A program made the position numbers and the translations under genes. A DNA stretch of 17,584 nt from positions 1 through 17,584 of the forward strand of contig DATCDK010000268.1 in NCBI GenBank assembly GCA_036510735.1, given 5' to 3'. The stretch is from PALSA-607 sp036510735. GTDB lineage: Bacteria > Actinomycetota > Actinomycetes > Acidothermales > Acidothermaceae. The notes under the pieces are model-generated. The model searched no databases, was not told the origin of the DNA, and saw nothing but the letters and a program-made list of their open reading frames with translations. This document shows positions 7,946-14,004 of the stretch, piece after piece (position 1 is the stretch's first letter; each line of letters starts with the position of its first letter).

Positions 7946-9477
7946 CGGTCGAGGTCAACTCCTTCCATCTCGGCGACCACAGTCGCGTCATCCCACGTGT
8001 CGACGACCTCCGCCGCAAGTTCGCCCCGGAACATGACCAGCACCCGGTGGCAGTAGCGCAGATCGTCGAGGTCGTCGGTGACGACCAACACAGCTGCGTC
8101 ACGCCGCGCGGCTACAACGGCTTGCTCCATCAGGGCTGTCTTCGATTTCACGTCGACTCCCGCAGTCGGAGCCATCAACACCAAGACCCGCGGTGTGCTC
8201 ACGAGCGCGCGACCCATGACGACCTTTTGCTGGTTGCCGCCGGACAGCGCCGACGTCACCAGATCGGGTCCAGGCGCCACGATGCCGAGGTCGTCGATCA
8301 TCGACTGCGCCCGTGCCGATCGCAGCCGCGTGCTGAGGACGACGCCGAAGCGCTTGAGGCGATCCCACACGGGCATCGTTATGTTCTCGCCGATGCTCAT
8401 CTCGGCAACGAAACCTTGGTCGTGACGATCCTCCGGAACGAACCCGACGCCGGCCTTCAACGCGACGGTGACGTTCGCCGCTCGCAGTGGCTTGCCCGCG
8501 ATGCGTACTTCCCCCCTGTCAGCCCGCCGCAGCCCGACGATCGCCTCTGCAACAGCGAACTTCCCGCTGCCACCGCCGCCGGCAAGTCCGACGATCTCGC
8601 CGGGCAGAACCGAAAGCGTCACGTTGCGGCAACCGGGCGACACGGTGAGATCACTCACGGCCAGCATTGGCTCACCTGCCCTCGGGTTGGGCGGCCGCGG
8701 GTCGTCGCCCACCGATACATGTTCACCAGTCATCGCGTCGACGAGTTCGCCATGGGAGATGTCGGCCACCGGCGCCGTCAGAACCTTCCGGGCGTCGCGA
8801 AACACCGTGACGGTGTTGCACAACTCGAAGATCTCCTGGAGGTGGTGGCTGATGAACAAGAACGTGACGCCTTGTTGTTGCAACGTGCGGATACGACCGA
8901 GCAATCGAGTGACGCCCGCGGCGTCGAGTCGGGCGGTGGGTTCGTCTAGGATGATGAACCGCGCGCCGAACGACAACGCACGCGCAATCTCGACAAGTTG
9001 CCGTTGCTCGACCGTCAGGTCGCTCGCGAGCCTGCGCACATCGACGTCCATCTCCCATGTGCCAAGCAACTCACTCGCCCGCTGGCGAAGCTTCGGCCAA
9101 CCGATCACAGGTGTGCCTTCGGTCTGGCGATTGAGAAACAAGTTCTCTGCAACGGTGAGTGTCGGAATGATCGTCAGATGCTGGTAAACGCACGCGACGA
9201 CGCGTCGCCATGCTTCACGGTCGGATCTTGCGGGCGGAACCTGACCGCCGAACCGCAGCTCACCGGCGTCCGGCACTTGAAGTCCTGTGAGGATCGAAAC
9301 GAGCGTTGACTTACCCGCGCCGTTGCGGCCGACGAGCGCGTGAACGTCGCCCGCCCGCACGTCGAGCTCGACGTCATTCAGCGCAACCGTCGCACCGAAT
9401 CGCTTCGTGACGTGCGACGCCGTGGCGACGGATGGGACGAGCCCACCCGCCGCCACGACGTTGGTGCCAATCGACAC
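7942..9477 (-). CDS. ABC sugar importer ATPase with two nucleotide-binding domains (RbsA family)
   Basis: 511 residues with two fused ATPase domains that drive CUT2-type sugar import. Domain 1 is intact: Walker A GRNGAGKST (50-58), Q-loop Gln99, signature LTVEQ (154-158), Walker B FIILDEP with Asp178-Glu179, switch His211. Domain 2 has GGGGSGKF (300-307), which keeps the Walker lysine, and a normal signature LSGGNQQ (411-417). Its Walker B, however, reads VLVLMAPT (431-438): Met435 and Ala436 replace the metal-binding Asp and catalytic Glu. RbsA-type proteins usually have one weakened site, but generally through Walker A of domain 2, so this pattern is unusual. Start GTG at 9477, 35 nt after the binding-protein stop, with AAGGAAAGAG upstream. 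Confidence 0.93.
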   Translation of the reverse strand: MSIGTNVVAAGGLVPSVATASHVTKRFGATVALNDVELDVRAGDVHALVGRNGAGKSTLVSILTGLQVPDAGELRFGGQVPPARSDREAWRRVVACVYQHLTIIPTLTVAENLFLNRQTEGTPVIGWPKLRQRASELLGTWEMDVDVRRLASDLTVEQRQLVEIARALSFGARFIILDEPTARLDAAGVTRLLGRIRTLQQQGVTFLFISHHLQEIFELCNTVTVFRDARKVLTAPVADISHGELVDAMTGEHVSVGDDPRPPNPRAGEPMLAVSDLTVSPGCRNVTLSVLPGEIVGLAGGGGSGKFAVAEAIVGLRRADRGEVRIAGKPLRAANVTVALKAGVGFVPEDRHDQGFVAEMSIGENITMPVWDRLKRFGVVLSTRLRSARAQSMIDDLGIVAPGPDLVTSALSGGNQQKVVMGRALVSTPRVLVLMAPTAGVDVKSKTALMEQAVVAARRDAAVLVVTDDLDDLRYCHRVLVMFRGELAAEVVDTWDDATVVAEMEGVDLDR

Positions 9478-9512
9478 GAGCTTCTCTTTCCTTACTTGCG
9501 AGGACGATCAGG

Positions 9513-10679
9513 TCAGCCCGACTGGTTGCCCCACAGCGATGAATCTGTCGACTTCACCGACCCCGGGTAGGCGCCGTCGACCGTCACGAGCGAGGCAGGG
9601 AGTTGGTCTTCGAGATCGCCGTCTGCCGCAGTCACGATATTGCTGTTGTGGTCGGTTGGCCCGAGCGAGAACGTCTTACCGGCGAGCGCCTGCTGCGCGT
9701 AGAACAGGCCGTACTTTGCGTACAGGTCGGCAGGCTGGTCGATTGTGGCGTCGAGCGAGCCCGCCTGGATCGCCGTGAACTCCGCCTTCACGCCGTCGTT
9801 CGAAACCATGACGATGTGACCAGCGGTACCGGCCGGCTTCAGCAGTCCCTTGCTCGACAGGTCGGCGAGTGTCGCCGACAGGTAGATGCTCGCCTGCATG
9901 TAGAGGCCCTGGATCTTGTTGCCTGCAAGCACGGTGTTGAGCTGGCCGATCGCGGTCGGAGTGTCCCACTTGGTCGGCTCGGCGAAGACCTTGATCTTCG
10001 GGAAGTTCGCGGACATGCACGCACCGAACGCGGTGCTGCGGTCACGGCCGTTGACAGACGCGAGGTCGCCCTCGAACTCCACCACGTTGCCGACGCCCTT
10101 GAGCGCGGTGCCGATGTAGTTACACGACTTGGTGCCGTACGCCTTGTTGTCAGCGCGCACGATCATGAAGACCTTGCCACTGTCGGGCTCGGTGTCGATC
10201 GTGACCACGGGAATGTTCTTGCTGGCCAGCTTCCCGAGCTCAGGAATGATGCCTGCGGTGTCTTGCGGGGCGAGTACGAGCGCCTTCGCACCCTCGGCGA
10301 CCAACGAGTCAGCGTTGGCGTTGAGCTTCGTGATGTCGTTGCCCGACGCGGTCGTCTTGATCGTTGCACCCAGCGTCGTCGCCATCTGCGGGACGTACCT
10401 GATGTAGGCGTTCCAGAAGTCGGAGTCCGAACGCGGGTAGTCGACGCCGATCAAGCCTCCACCGCCAGCAGGCGCGGCCGGCGCGGACGTCGCCGGAGCA
10501 GCGGCGGAGGTCGTCGCCGCAGGGGCAGAGGTGGCCGCGGCAGCCGCTGACGTGGTCGCGGCAGGTGCGGCACTGCTTGGAGTCGTGCTGGCAGTCTTCT
10601 TCGAGCTGCTACATGCGGCAGCGAGCAGAACGGACGCGGTCACGACCGCGCCGATCTGCAGCCCCTTGGTTACTCTCAC
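9513..10679 (-). CDS. Sugar-binding lipoprotein of the ABC importer (Peripla_BP_4)
   Basis: 388 residues. It starts at GTG 10679, with AGAGGAG 5 nt upstream; the frame is open further but lacks homology. A signal peptide (GLQIGAVVTASVLLAAAC) ends at lipidated Cys23. An Ala/Thr/Ser/Pro linker with near-identical repeats (SAPAATTSAAAAAT and SAPAATTSAAAPAT) spans about 30-70. The ligand-binding domain then opens with LIGVDYPRSDSDFWNAYIRY and shows the two-lobe pattern of the ribose-binding class: SLVAEGAKALVLAPQDTAGI, NIPVVTIDTEPDSG, NVVEFEGDLASVNGRDRS, VMVSNDGVKAEF and ATIDQPADLYAKYG. It delivers substrate to the permease. It lies 67 nt downstream of the dehydratase gene in the same operon. Confidence 0.93.
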   Translation of the reverse strand: MRVTKGLQIGAVVTASVLLAAACSSSKKTASTTPSSAAPAATTSAAAAATSAPAATTSAAAPATSAPAAPAGGGGLIGVDYPRSDSDFWNAYIRYVPQMATTLGATIKTTASGNDITKLNANADSLVAEGAKALVLAPQDTAGIIPELGKLASKNIPVVTIDTEPDSGKVFMIVRADNKAYGTKSCNYIGTALKGVGNVVEFEGDLASVNGRDRSTAFGACMSANFPKIKVFAEPTKWDTPTAIGQLNTVLAGNKIQGLYMQASIYLSATLADLSSKGLLKPAGTAGHIVMVSNDGVKAEFTAIQAGSLDATIDQPADLYAKYGLFYAQQALAGKTFSLGPTDHNSNIVTAADGDLEDQLPASLVTVDGAYPGSVKSTDSSLWGNQSG

Positions 10680-10746
10680 TTGCTCTCCTCTTGAGATGTT
10701 CGGGCCGAACCCGGGTCGTCGGGCGCGGTGAAACCGTTGCTGCAGT

Positions 10747-12057
10747 TCACGAGCTGGCGTGGCCGAGTTGCCAGACACGTCCGTCGGGATAGCGATATGC
10801 GTCGATCGAATCCGGGCGCATCCGAGCGCTGCTGCCGGGTCGCTGTGGTGCGATGTAGCGGCCGTTGTCGATCCGTACGGGATCGACGAAGTGTTCGTGC
10901 AGGTGATCGACGTACTCAATCCATCGGTTTTCCGTCGAGCCGCTCAGCGCAACGAAGTCGAACATCGCGAGATGCTGGACGACTTCACAGAGACCGACTC
11001 CACCCGCGTGCGGGCATACCGGCACCCCGAATTTGGCTGCCAGCAAGAGAATCGCCACGTTCTCGTTCACGCCGGCGACTCTGGTGGCATCGATCTGGCA
11101 GATATCAATCGCACCGCTGGCGAGCAGCTGCTTGAACATGACGCGATTCGCGACATGCTCACCTGCAGCGACCTTGATGGGCGCAATCGCGCGCGCAATC
11201 TGCCCGTGCCCGAGAACATCGTCGGGGCTCGTCGGCTCTTCGACCCACCAGAGATTCGCATGCGCCAAGCGAGCGACACTCTCGATGGCCTCGTCGACTC
11301 CCCATTTCTGGTTAGCGTCAATCGACAGCCGGATGTCGTCACCGACCAGAGCGCGCACCAACTCGCAACGCCGTATGTCGTCTTCGATGTTGCCGCCGAC
11401 CTTGAGCTTGAGATGGTCGAACCCGGCTTCGACGGCCTCCTTGCACAACCGGGCGACCTTGTCGTCGGAGTAGCCGAGCCAACCCGCCGACGTCGAGTAG
11501 GCCGGGAATCCGTCGGCCATCAACTGCTGCTCGCGGCCCGCCGCACCCTCGCGAGCGCGTTGCAGCATGTCGAGCGCTTCAGCCGGCTCGAGCGCGTCAG
11601 TGAGGTAGCGGAAGTCGACGAGGTCGACAAGTTGCTGCGGGCTCATGTCGGCGAGCGCCTTCCACAAGGGCTTGCCTTCGCGCTTTGCGTACATGTCCCA
11701 CACCGCATTGACGACGGCGCCAATCGCCATGTGGATGACGCCCTTTTCGGGGCCGAGCCAACGCAGCGGGCTATCACCGACGAGGTGTTGCGAGAAACCA
11801 CCGAGATCGCCGAACACCTCATCGATGTCGAGCCCGACGACGAGTCGCTCGACCGCACGGATCCCGGCGACTTCCACTTCGGTGCCGCGCCCGATCGTGA
11901 ACGCGAAGCCGTGGCCCTCCTGACCGCCATCGGTGTGCACGACCACGTAGGCCGCCGAGTAGTCGGGGTCGGGGTTCATCGCGTCGGAGCCCGAGAGGTC
12001 GAGCGACGTGGGGAACCGCACGTCGGTGACGTCAAACCCGGTGATGCGTTCGGTCAC
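10747..12057 (-). CDS. fucD: L-fuconate dehydratase (enolase superfamily)
   Basis: 436 residues. The enzyme dehydrates L-fuconate to 2-keto-3-deoxy-L-fuconate in the non-phosphorylative L-fucose pathway. The N-terminus DVRFPTSLDLSGSDAMNPDP is the fuconate dehydratase signature. Catalytic residues follow the KxK-D-E-E-H layout: Lys217 and Lys219 (LKLKVGG), metal ligands Asp247 (IDANQKW), Glu273 (WWVEEP) and Glu300 (AAGEH), and base His350 (PHAGGVGLCE). Each falls one residue from its counterpart in the characterised Xanthomonas enzyme (from memory). I chose GTG at 12057 rather than the in-frame TTG at 12072. GTG has no good ribosome site of its own, but its first bases overlap the stop of a short upstream frame (GTGA). 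It heads the sugar operon. L-rhamnonate or D-arabinonate remain possible side substrates. Confidence 0.92.
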   Translation of the reverse strand: MTERITGFDVTDVRFPTSLDLSGSDAMNPDPDYSAAYVVVHTDGGQEGHGFAFTIGRGTEVEVAGIRAVERLVVGLDIDEVFGDLGGFSQHLVGDSPLRWLGPEKGVIHMAIGAVVNAVWDMYAKREGKPLWKALADMSPQQLVDLVDFRYLTDALEPAEALDMLQRAREGAAGREQQLMADGFPAYSTSAGWLGYSDDKVARLCKEAVEAGFDHLKLKVGGNIEDDIRRCELVRALVGDDIRLSIDANQKWGVDEAIESVARLAHANLWWVEEPTSPDDVLGHGQIARAIAPIKVAAGEHVANRVMFKQLLASGAIDICQIDATRVAGVNENVAILLLAAKFGVPVCPHAGGVGLCEVVQHLAMFDFVALSGSTENRWIEYVDHLHEHFVDPVRIDNGRYIAPQRPGSSARMRPDSIDAYRYPDGRVWQLGHASS

Positions 12058-12164
12058 AAGGCACCGACCCAAGCATCCAATGTCTGCACAGGCGGAACAG
12101 TCGTGCGGACGGCGGGAAAGGGCACGTCAGCGGGTGTGTCGGACGTCGCGCGAGAGACCGGCAT
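12054..12164 (-). CDS. Candidate 36-residue upstream leader peptide coupled to fucD
   Basis: A short minus-strand frame starts at ATG 12164, with GGAG about 10 nt upstream, and ends at TGA 12054-12056, overlapping the GTG start of the dehydratase by 4 nt. The peptide begins MPVSRATSDTPADVPFPAV and ends QTLDAWVGAL. It has no homology I recognise. It lies in the long transcribed leader (about 200 nt) that follows the mapped promoter. It could allow translation of fucD by reinitiation, or it could be the remnant of a lost gene's C-terminus, or chance. Confidence 0.35.
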   Translation of the reverse strand: MPVSRATSDTPADVPFPAVRTTVPPVQTLDAWVGAL

Positions 12165-12251
12165 GCGATGAGCGCTCCATGGTCGAAGAGTCGGATGTCT
12201 AGCTCGATCAGGAACGTTTGCGGGTAAGATCGTCGCTTGGCTCTTGTTCAA

Positions 12252-12262
12252 ACATCCGATGT
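12252..12262. promoter_or_regulatory. Candidate operator ACATCGGATGT of the sugar operon
   Basis: A perfect inverted repeat, ACATC-1 nt-GATGT, begins 7 nt after the -10 hexamer and so covers the expected transcription start. This is where a repressor would block initiation. Spacing and size suit a FadR-subfamily GntR dimer, and such a regulator is encoded next door. Related GATGT copies occur at 12074-12087, 12191-12200, 12388-12398 and 13331-13340. Confidence 0.6.
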
Positions 12263-12269
12263 CTGCGTC

Positions 12270-12298
12270 TTTATAGTCGCTCCCGCCGACCATGTAAA
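12270..12298 (-). promoter_or_regulatory. Sigma-70-type promoter of the fucD-transport operon
   Basis: On the minus strand TTTACA (12298-12293) is followed by exactly 17 nt and then TATAAA (12275-12270). Both hexamers are close to consensus, which is striking in such GC-rich DNA. Transcription should start near 12263, giving a leader of about 205 nt before the GTG of fucD. Confidence 0.75.
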
Positions 12299-12375
12299 GG
12301 ACCGAGACCACACCGTTACCAGGTTGGGGTATACGCGTTGCCTGGGCACGCGATTCCTCGGGCAAGGGCAGCCGT

Positions 12376-12394
12376 ATCCAACGAAAGGTTGGAT
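12376..12394. terminator. Stem-loop downstream of the GntR gene
   Basis: ATCCAAC and GTTGGAT form a 7-bp stem around a 5-nt loop (GAAAG on the plus strand), 50 nt past the regulator stop. No T-tract follows on the minus strand, so termination is uncertain. The right arm contains GGATGT, the motif shared with the operator candidates, so it may instead be a second binding site. Confidence 0.4.
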
Positions 12395-12443
12395 GTACAG
12401 GGCCGTCCGAGAAGCGGCGAGCGCCTCGCCGTCCGCCCGGGTT

Positions 12444-13178
12444 TTACGCCTTGGCCTTACTGCCCGTTCGCGGCTTCGCCGTCAGTTCGGAGCCGTCGGT
12501 GAGGATGCGCCGCATGAATTCTTCGGTCGTACAGACGTGCGAGAGCGCGGCCGCGCGCGCGAGTTCGGCGTCTCCGCCGCGCAACGCGTCGAGAATGCGC
12601 TGGTGTTCGAGGATCGTTCGCGCGATCGCTTCGCTGTCGATGACGCCGTGCCACACCCGCGCGCGAAATGTTCGGCTCGAGATGCCGTTGAGCATCGACG
12701 CCAGGGTCTGGTTTCCCGACGCCGCAGCTACCTGGGCATGAAAGTCAGCGTCGTGTCTCACGAGGTCTTCGAGATTCGAACTGTTCTCCTGCATCAGGAT
12801 GAGGGTCTTTTCGAGGCCGCTCAAAGCTGCGGCGTCAATGTTCGACGCGGCGAGCGCGGTCGCGGCCGGTTCGAGAATCCGCCGCACTTGGAGCAACTCC
12901 AGTGACGACTCTTCGTGCATGAGGTCGACCGCAAACGCAATGCCCTCGAGCAAGAGCTCGGGCCGCAGGCTGGTCACGTACGTGCCGTCGCCACGCCGGA
13001 CGTCGAGCACCCGCGCGGTCGACAGCGCCCGCACGGCCTCGCGGGTGGTGTTGCGGGAAAGTCCCAGCTCCGCCGCAAGATCGGCCTCAGGCGGCAGCTT
13101 CGCGCCAGACGGATAACGGCCGGCGATGATCATCTCGCGCAGTTTCTGGATCGCCGCGTCGGTCAGCGGTGCTCCCAC
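12444..13178 (-). CDS. FadR-subfamily GntR transcriptional regulator
   Basis: 244 residues. The N-terminal winged helix (about 5-70) shows the GntR pattern: LREMIIAGRYPSGAKLPPEA, then LGLSRNTTREAVRALSTARV and the wing RRGDGTYVT. An FCD effector domain follows (about 90-225): QVRRILEPAATALAA, the metal/ligand residues Asp143 and His147 (RHDADFHAQVA), His192 (EHQRIL) and His214 (ALSHV). FCD regulators sense sugar acids and organic acids, and most are repressors relieved by a pathway intermediate. A pathway acid such as L-fuconate or 2-keto-3-deoxyfuconate would fit, but is unproven. The start is GTG at 13178, with GAGGGGAG 8 nt upstream; the long upstream open frame lacks homology. It is transcribed in the same direction as the operon it probably controls. 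Confidence 0.88.
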   Translation of the reverse strand: MGAPLTDAAIQKLREMIIAGRYPSGAKLPPEADLAAELGLSRNTTREAVRALSTARVLDVRRGDGTYVTSLRPELLLEGIAFAVDLMHEESSLELLQVRRILEPAATALAASNIDAAALSGLEKTLILMQENSSNLEDLVRHDADFHAQVAAASGNQTLASMLNGISSRTFRARVWHGVIDSEAIARTILEHQRILDALRGGDAELARAAALSHVCTTEEFMRRILTDGSELTAKPRTGSKAKA

Positions 13179-13281
13179 GGGCGCATCTCCCCTCGGTCGA
13201 GATCTGCGCGAAGTGTAGATGCACGCGTCGGTCGCGCGGAGCGGTTGGCGCCGACCCACATCCGCGGAAGGAACAGCTAGA

Positions 13282-13295
13282 CGGTTGGCCAACCG
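13282..13295. promoter_or_regulatory. 14-bp perfect palindrome CGGTTGGCCAACCG
   Basis: This exact palindrome lies in the leader of the regulator gene, about 105 bp before its start codon and downstream of the likely -10. A partial repeat of the half-site (AACCG, then AAAACCGTT) follows. It differs from the GATGT-type sites, so it may bind another factor or be an autoregulatory site. Confidence 0.4.
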
Positions 13296-13331
13296 GAAAA
13301 CCGTTGCGCTATGGGCACAATCTGTCGTGGG

Positions 13332-13349
13332 GATGTCGGAGCTTTTATA
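13332..13349 (-). promoter_or_regulatory. Probable -10 and GACATC element of the GntR gene
   Basis: On the minus strand TATAAA (13349-13344) is followed after 6 nt by GACATC (13337-13332). The fucD promoter has the same TATAAA-6 nt-GACATC arrangement. No convincing -35 hexamer is seen 16-18 nt upstream. The shared layout suggests that both promoters are controlled by the same factor. Confidence 0.5.
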
Positions 13350-13375
13350 GCCAGGTCGTTGTCCACACGTTGGTT

Positions 13376-13782
13376 GCGCGACCAATCGGCCGTCATTGCA
13401 TCTTCTGATGACACCGGTCGCAACACGATCGGGTGACCGTATGTACGACCGTCACCCTGCACGCCAACAGAGCGGACGGCGGCAAGCAGCACGACCGGGC
13501 ACTGCCAGACATCGCCGTCGAGACCTGCCGCAGTGAGTTCTTCGCGCGCAATGGCGACGGCCTCGCGCAGCACCGACAGGCGTTCGGCCGGAACTTCGCC
13601 GATGATCCGTACCGCAAGGCCAGAGCCGAGAAATGGCTGCCACCACCAGTGATTCCGGCAGCCTGAGTCCGGCACCGACAGCGCGCACCTCGTCATTGAA
13701 CAGGGTGCGCAACGGCTCAACCAACCAAAGCGAACTGCAGATCGTCTCGAAGCCCACCGACGTTGTGGTGGGACTTGATGTG
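13376..13782 (-). pseudogene. guaA: Decayed 3' part of guaA (GMP synthase)
   Basis: Three minus-strand frames together spell the GuaA C-terminal region: HIKSHHNVGGLRDDLQFALV, then EPLRTLFNDEVRAVGAGLRL, then QPFLGSGLAVRIIGEVPAER, VRSVGVQGDGRTYGHPIVLR and PVSSEDAMTADW. The first break is a tandem GGTT duplication (plus strand 13719-13726). The second, near 13640-13650, lacks 2 nt relative to the usual codons. The normally conserved PGPGLA reads LGSGLA. Homology starts abruptly at 13782 and stops at about 13382, lacking roughly the last 40 residues. Functional GuaA makes GMP from XMP with glutamine. This copy cannot, so a complete guaA must exist elsewhere. It probably arose by duplication linked to element integration at guaA. 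Confidence 0.88.
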
Positions 13783-13968
13783 ACGTCCTCGAAACGGATC
13801 GGCGGCACCACCGAGACCGTGATGCCTAGCGTCGGCATGGCGCGAGTGTAAACACACCGAATCGGCAGTAAGCGGGTCCAACCCACCCGAGGTGACGGCA
13901 CGTTGGCTGGGTAACGCCCACCGTGTCTTGTGCTTCGCATGTTCTGGCTGTAAAAGGAGGTGTCTGCA

Positions 13969-14004
13969 ATGGCCAGAGGGAGCCGTCGCCGACTTGGGGC
14001 ATGA
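13969..14004 (+). CDS. Candidate 11-residue leader peptide before the phosphatase
   Basis: AAAAGGAGG, the best ribosome-binding site in the window (GGAGG at 13956-13960), lies 8 nt before ATG 13969. This opens only 11 codons (MARGSRRRLGA). The stop TGA overlaps an in-frame ATG of the phosphatase (ATGA, 14001-14004). It may couple translation of the downstream gene. Alternatively the ribosome site belonged to the true N-terminus, since MARGSRRRLG looks like a signal-peptide n-region, and a frameshift has separated them. Confidence 0.4.
   Translation: MARGSRRRLGA

Noticed and set aside
7879..8949. 356-codon plus-strand open frame opposite the ABC genes
   Set aside because: Arg/His-rich shadow of the ATPase and permease frames, without domain or ribosome-site support.
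10440..10620. Repetitive DNA in the binding-protein gene as a possible tandem repeat locus
   Set aside because: It encodes the usual Ala/Thr/Ser/Pro linker after the lipidated cysteine; low complexity is expected there.
10759..12171. 470-codon plus-strand open frame opposite fucD
   Set aside because: It mirrors the dehydratase codon structure (GC-rich third positions keep the reverse frame open) and has no recognisable motif; fucD on the other strand has full catalytic motifs.
12237..12905. 222-codon plus-strand open frame across the promoter region and GntR gene
   Set aside because: Antisense to a clear GntR regulator and crossing its downstream region; composition is typical of a shadow frame.
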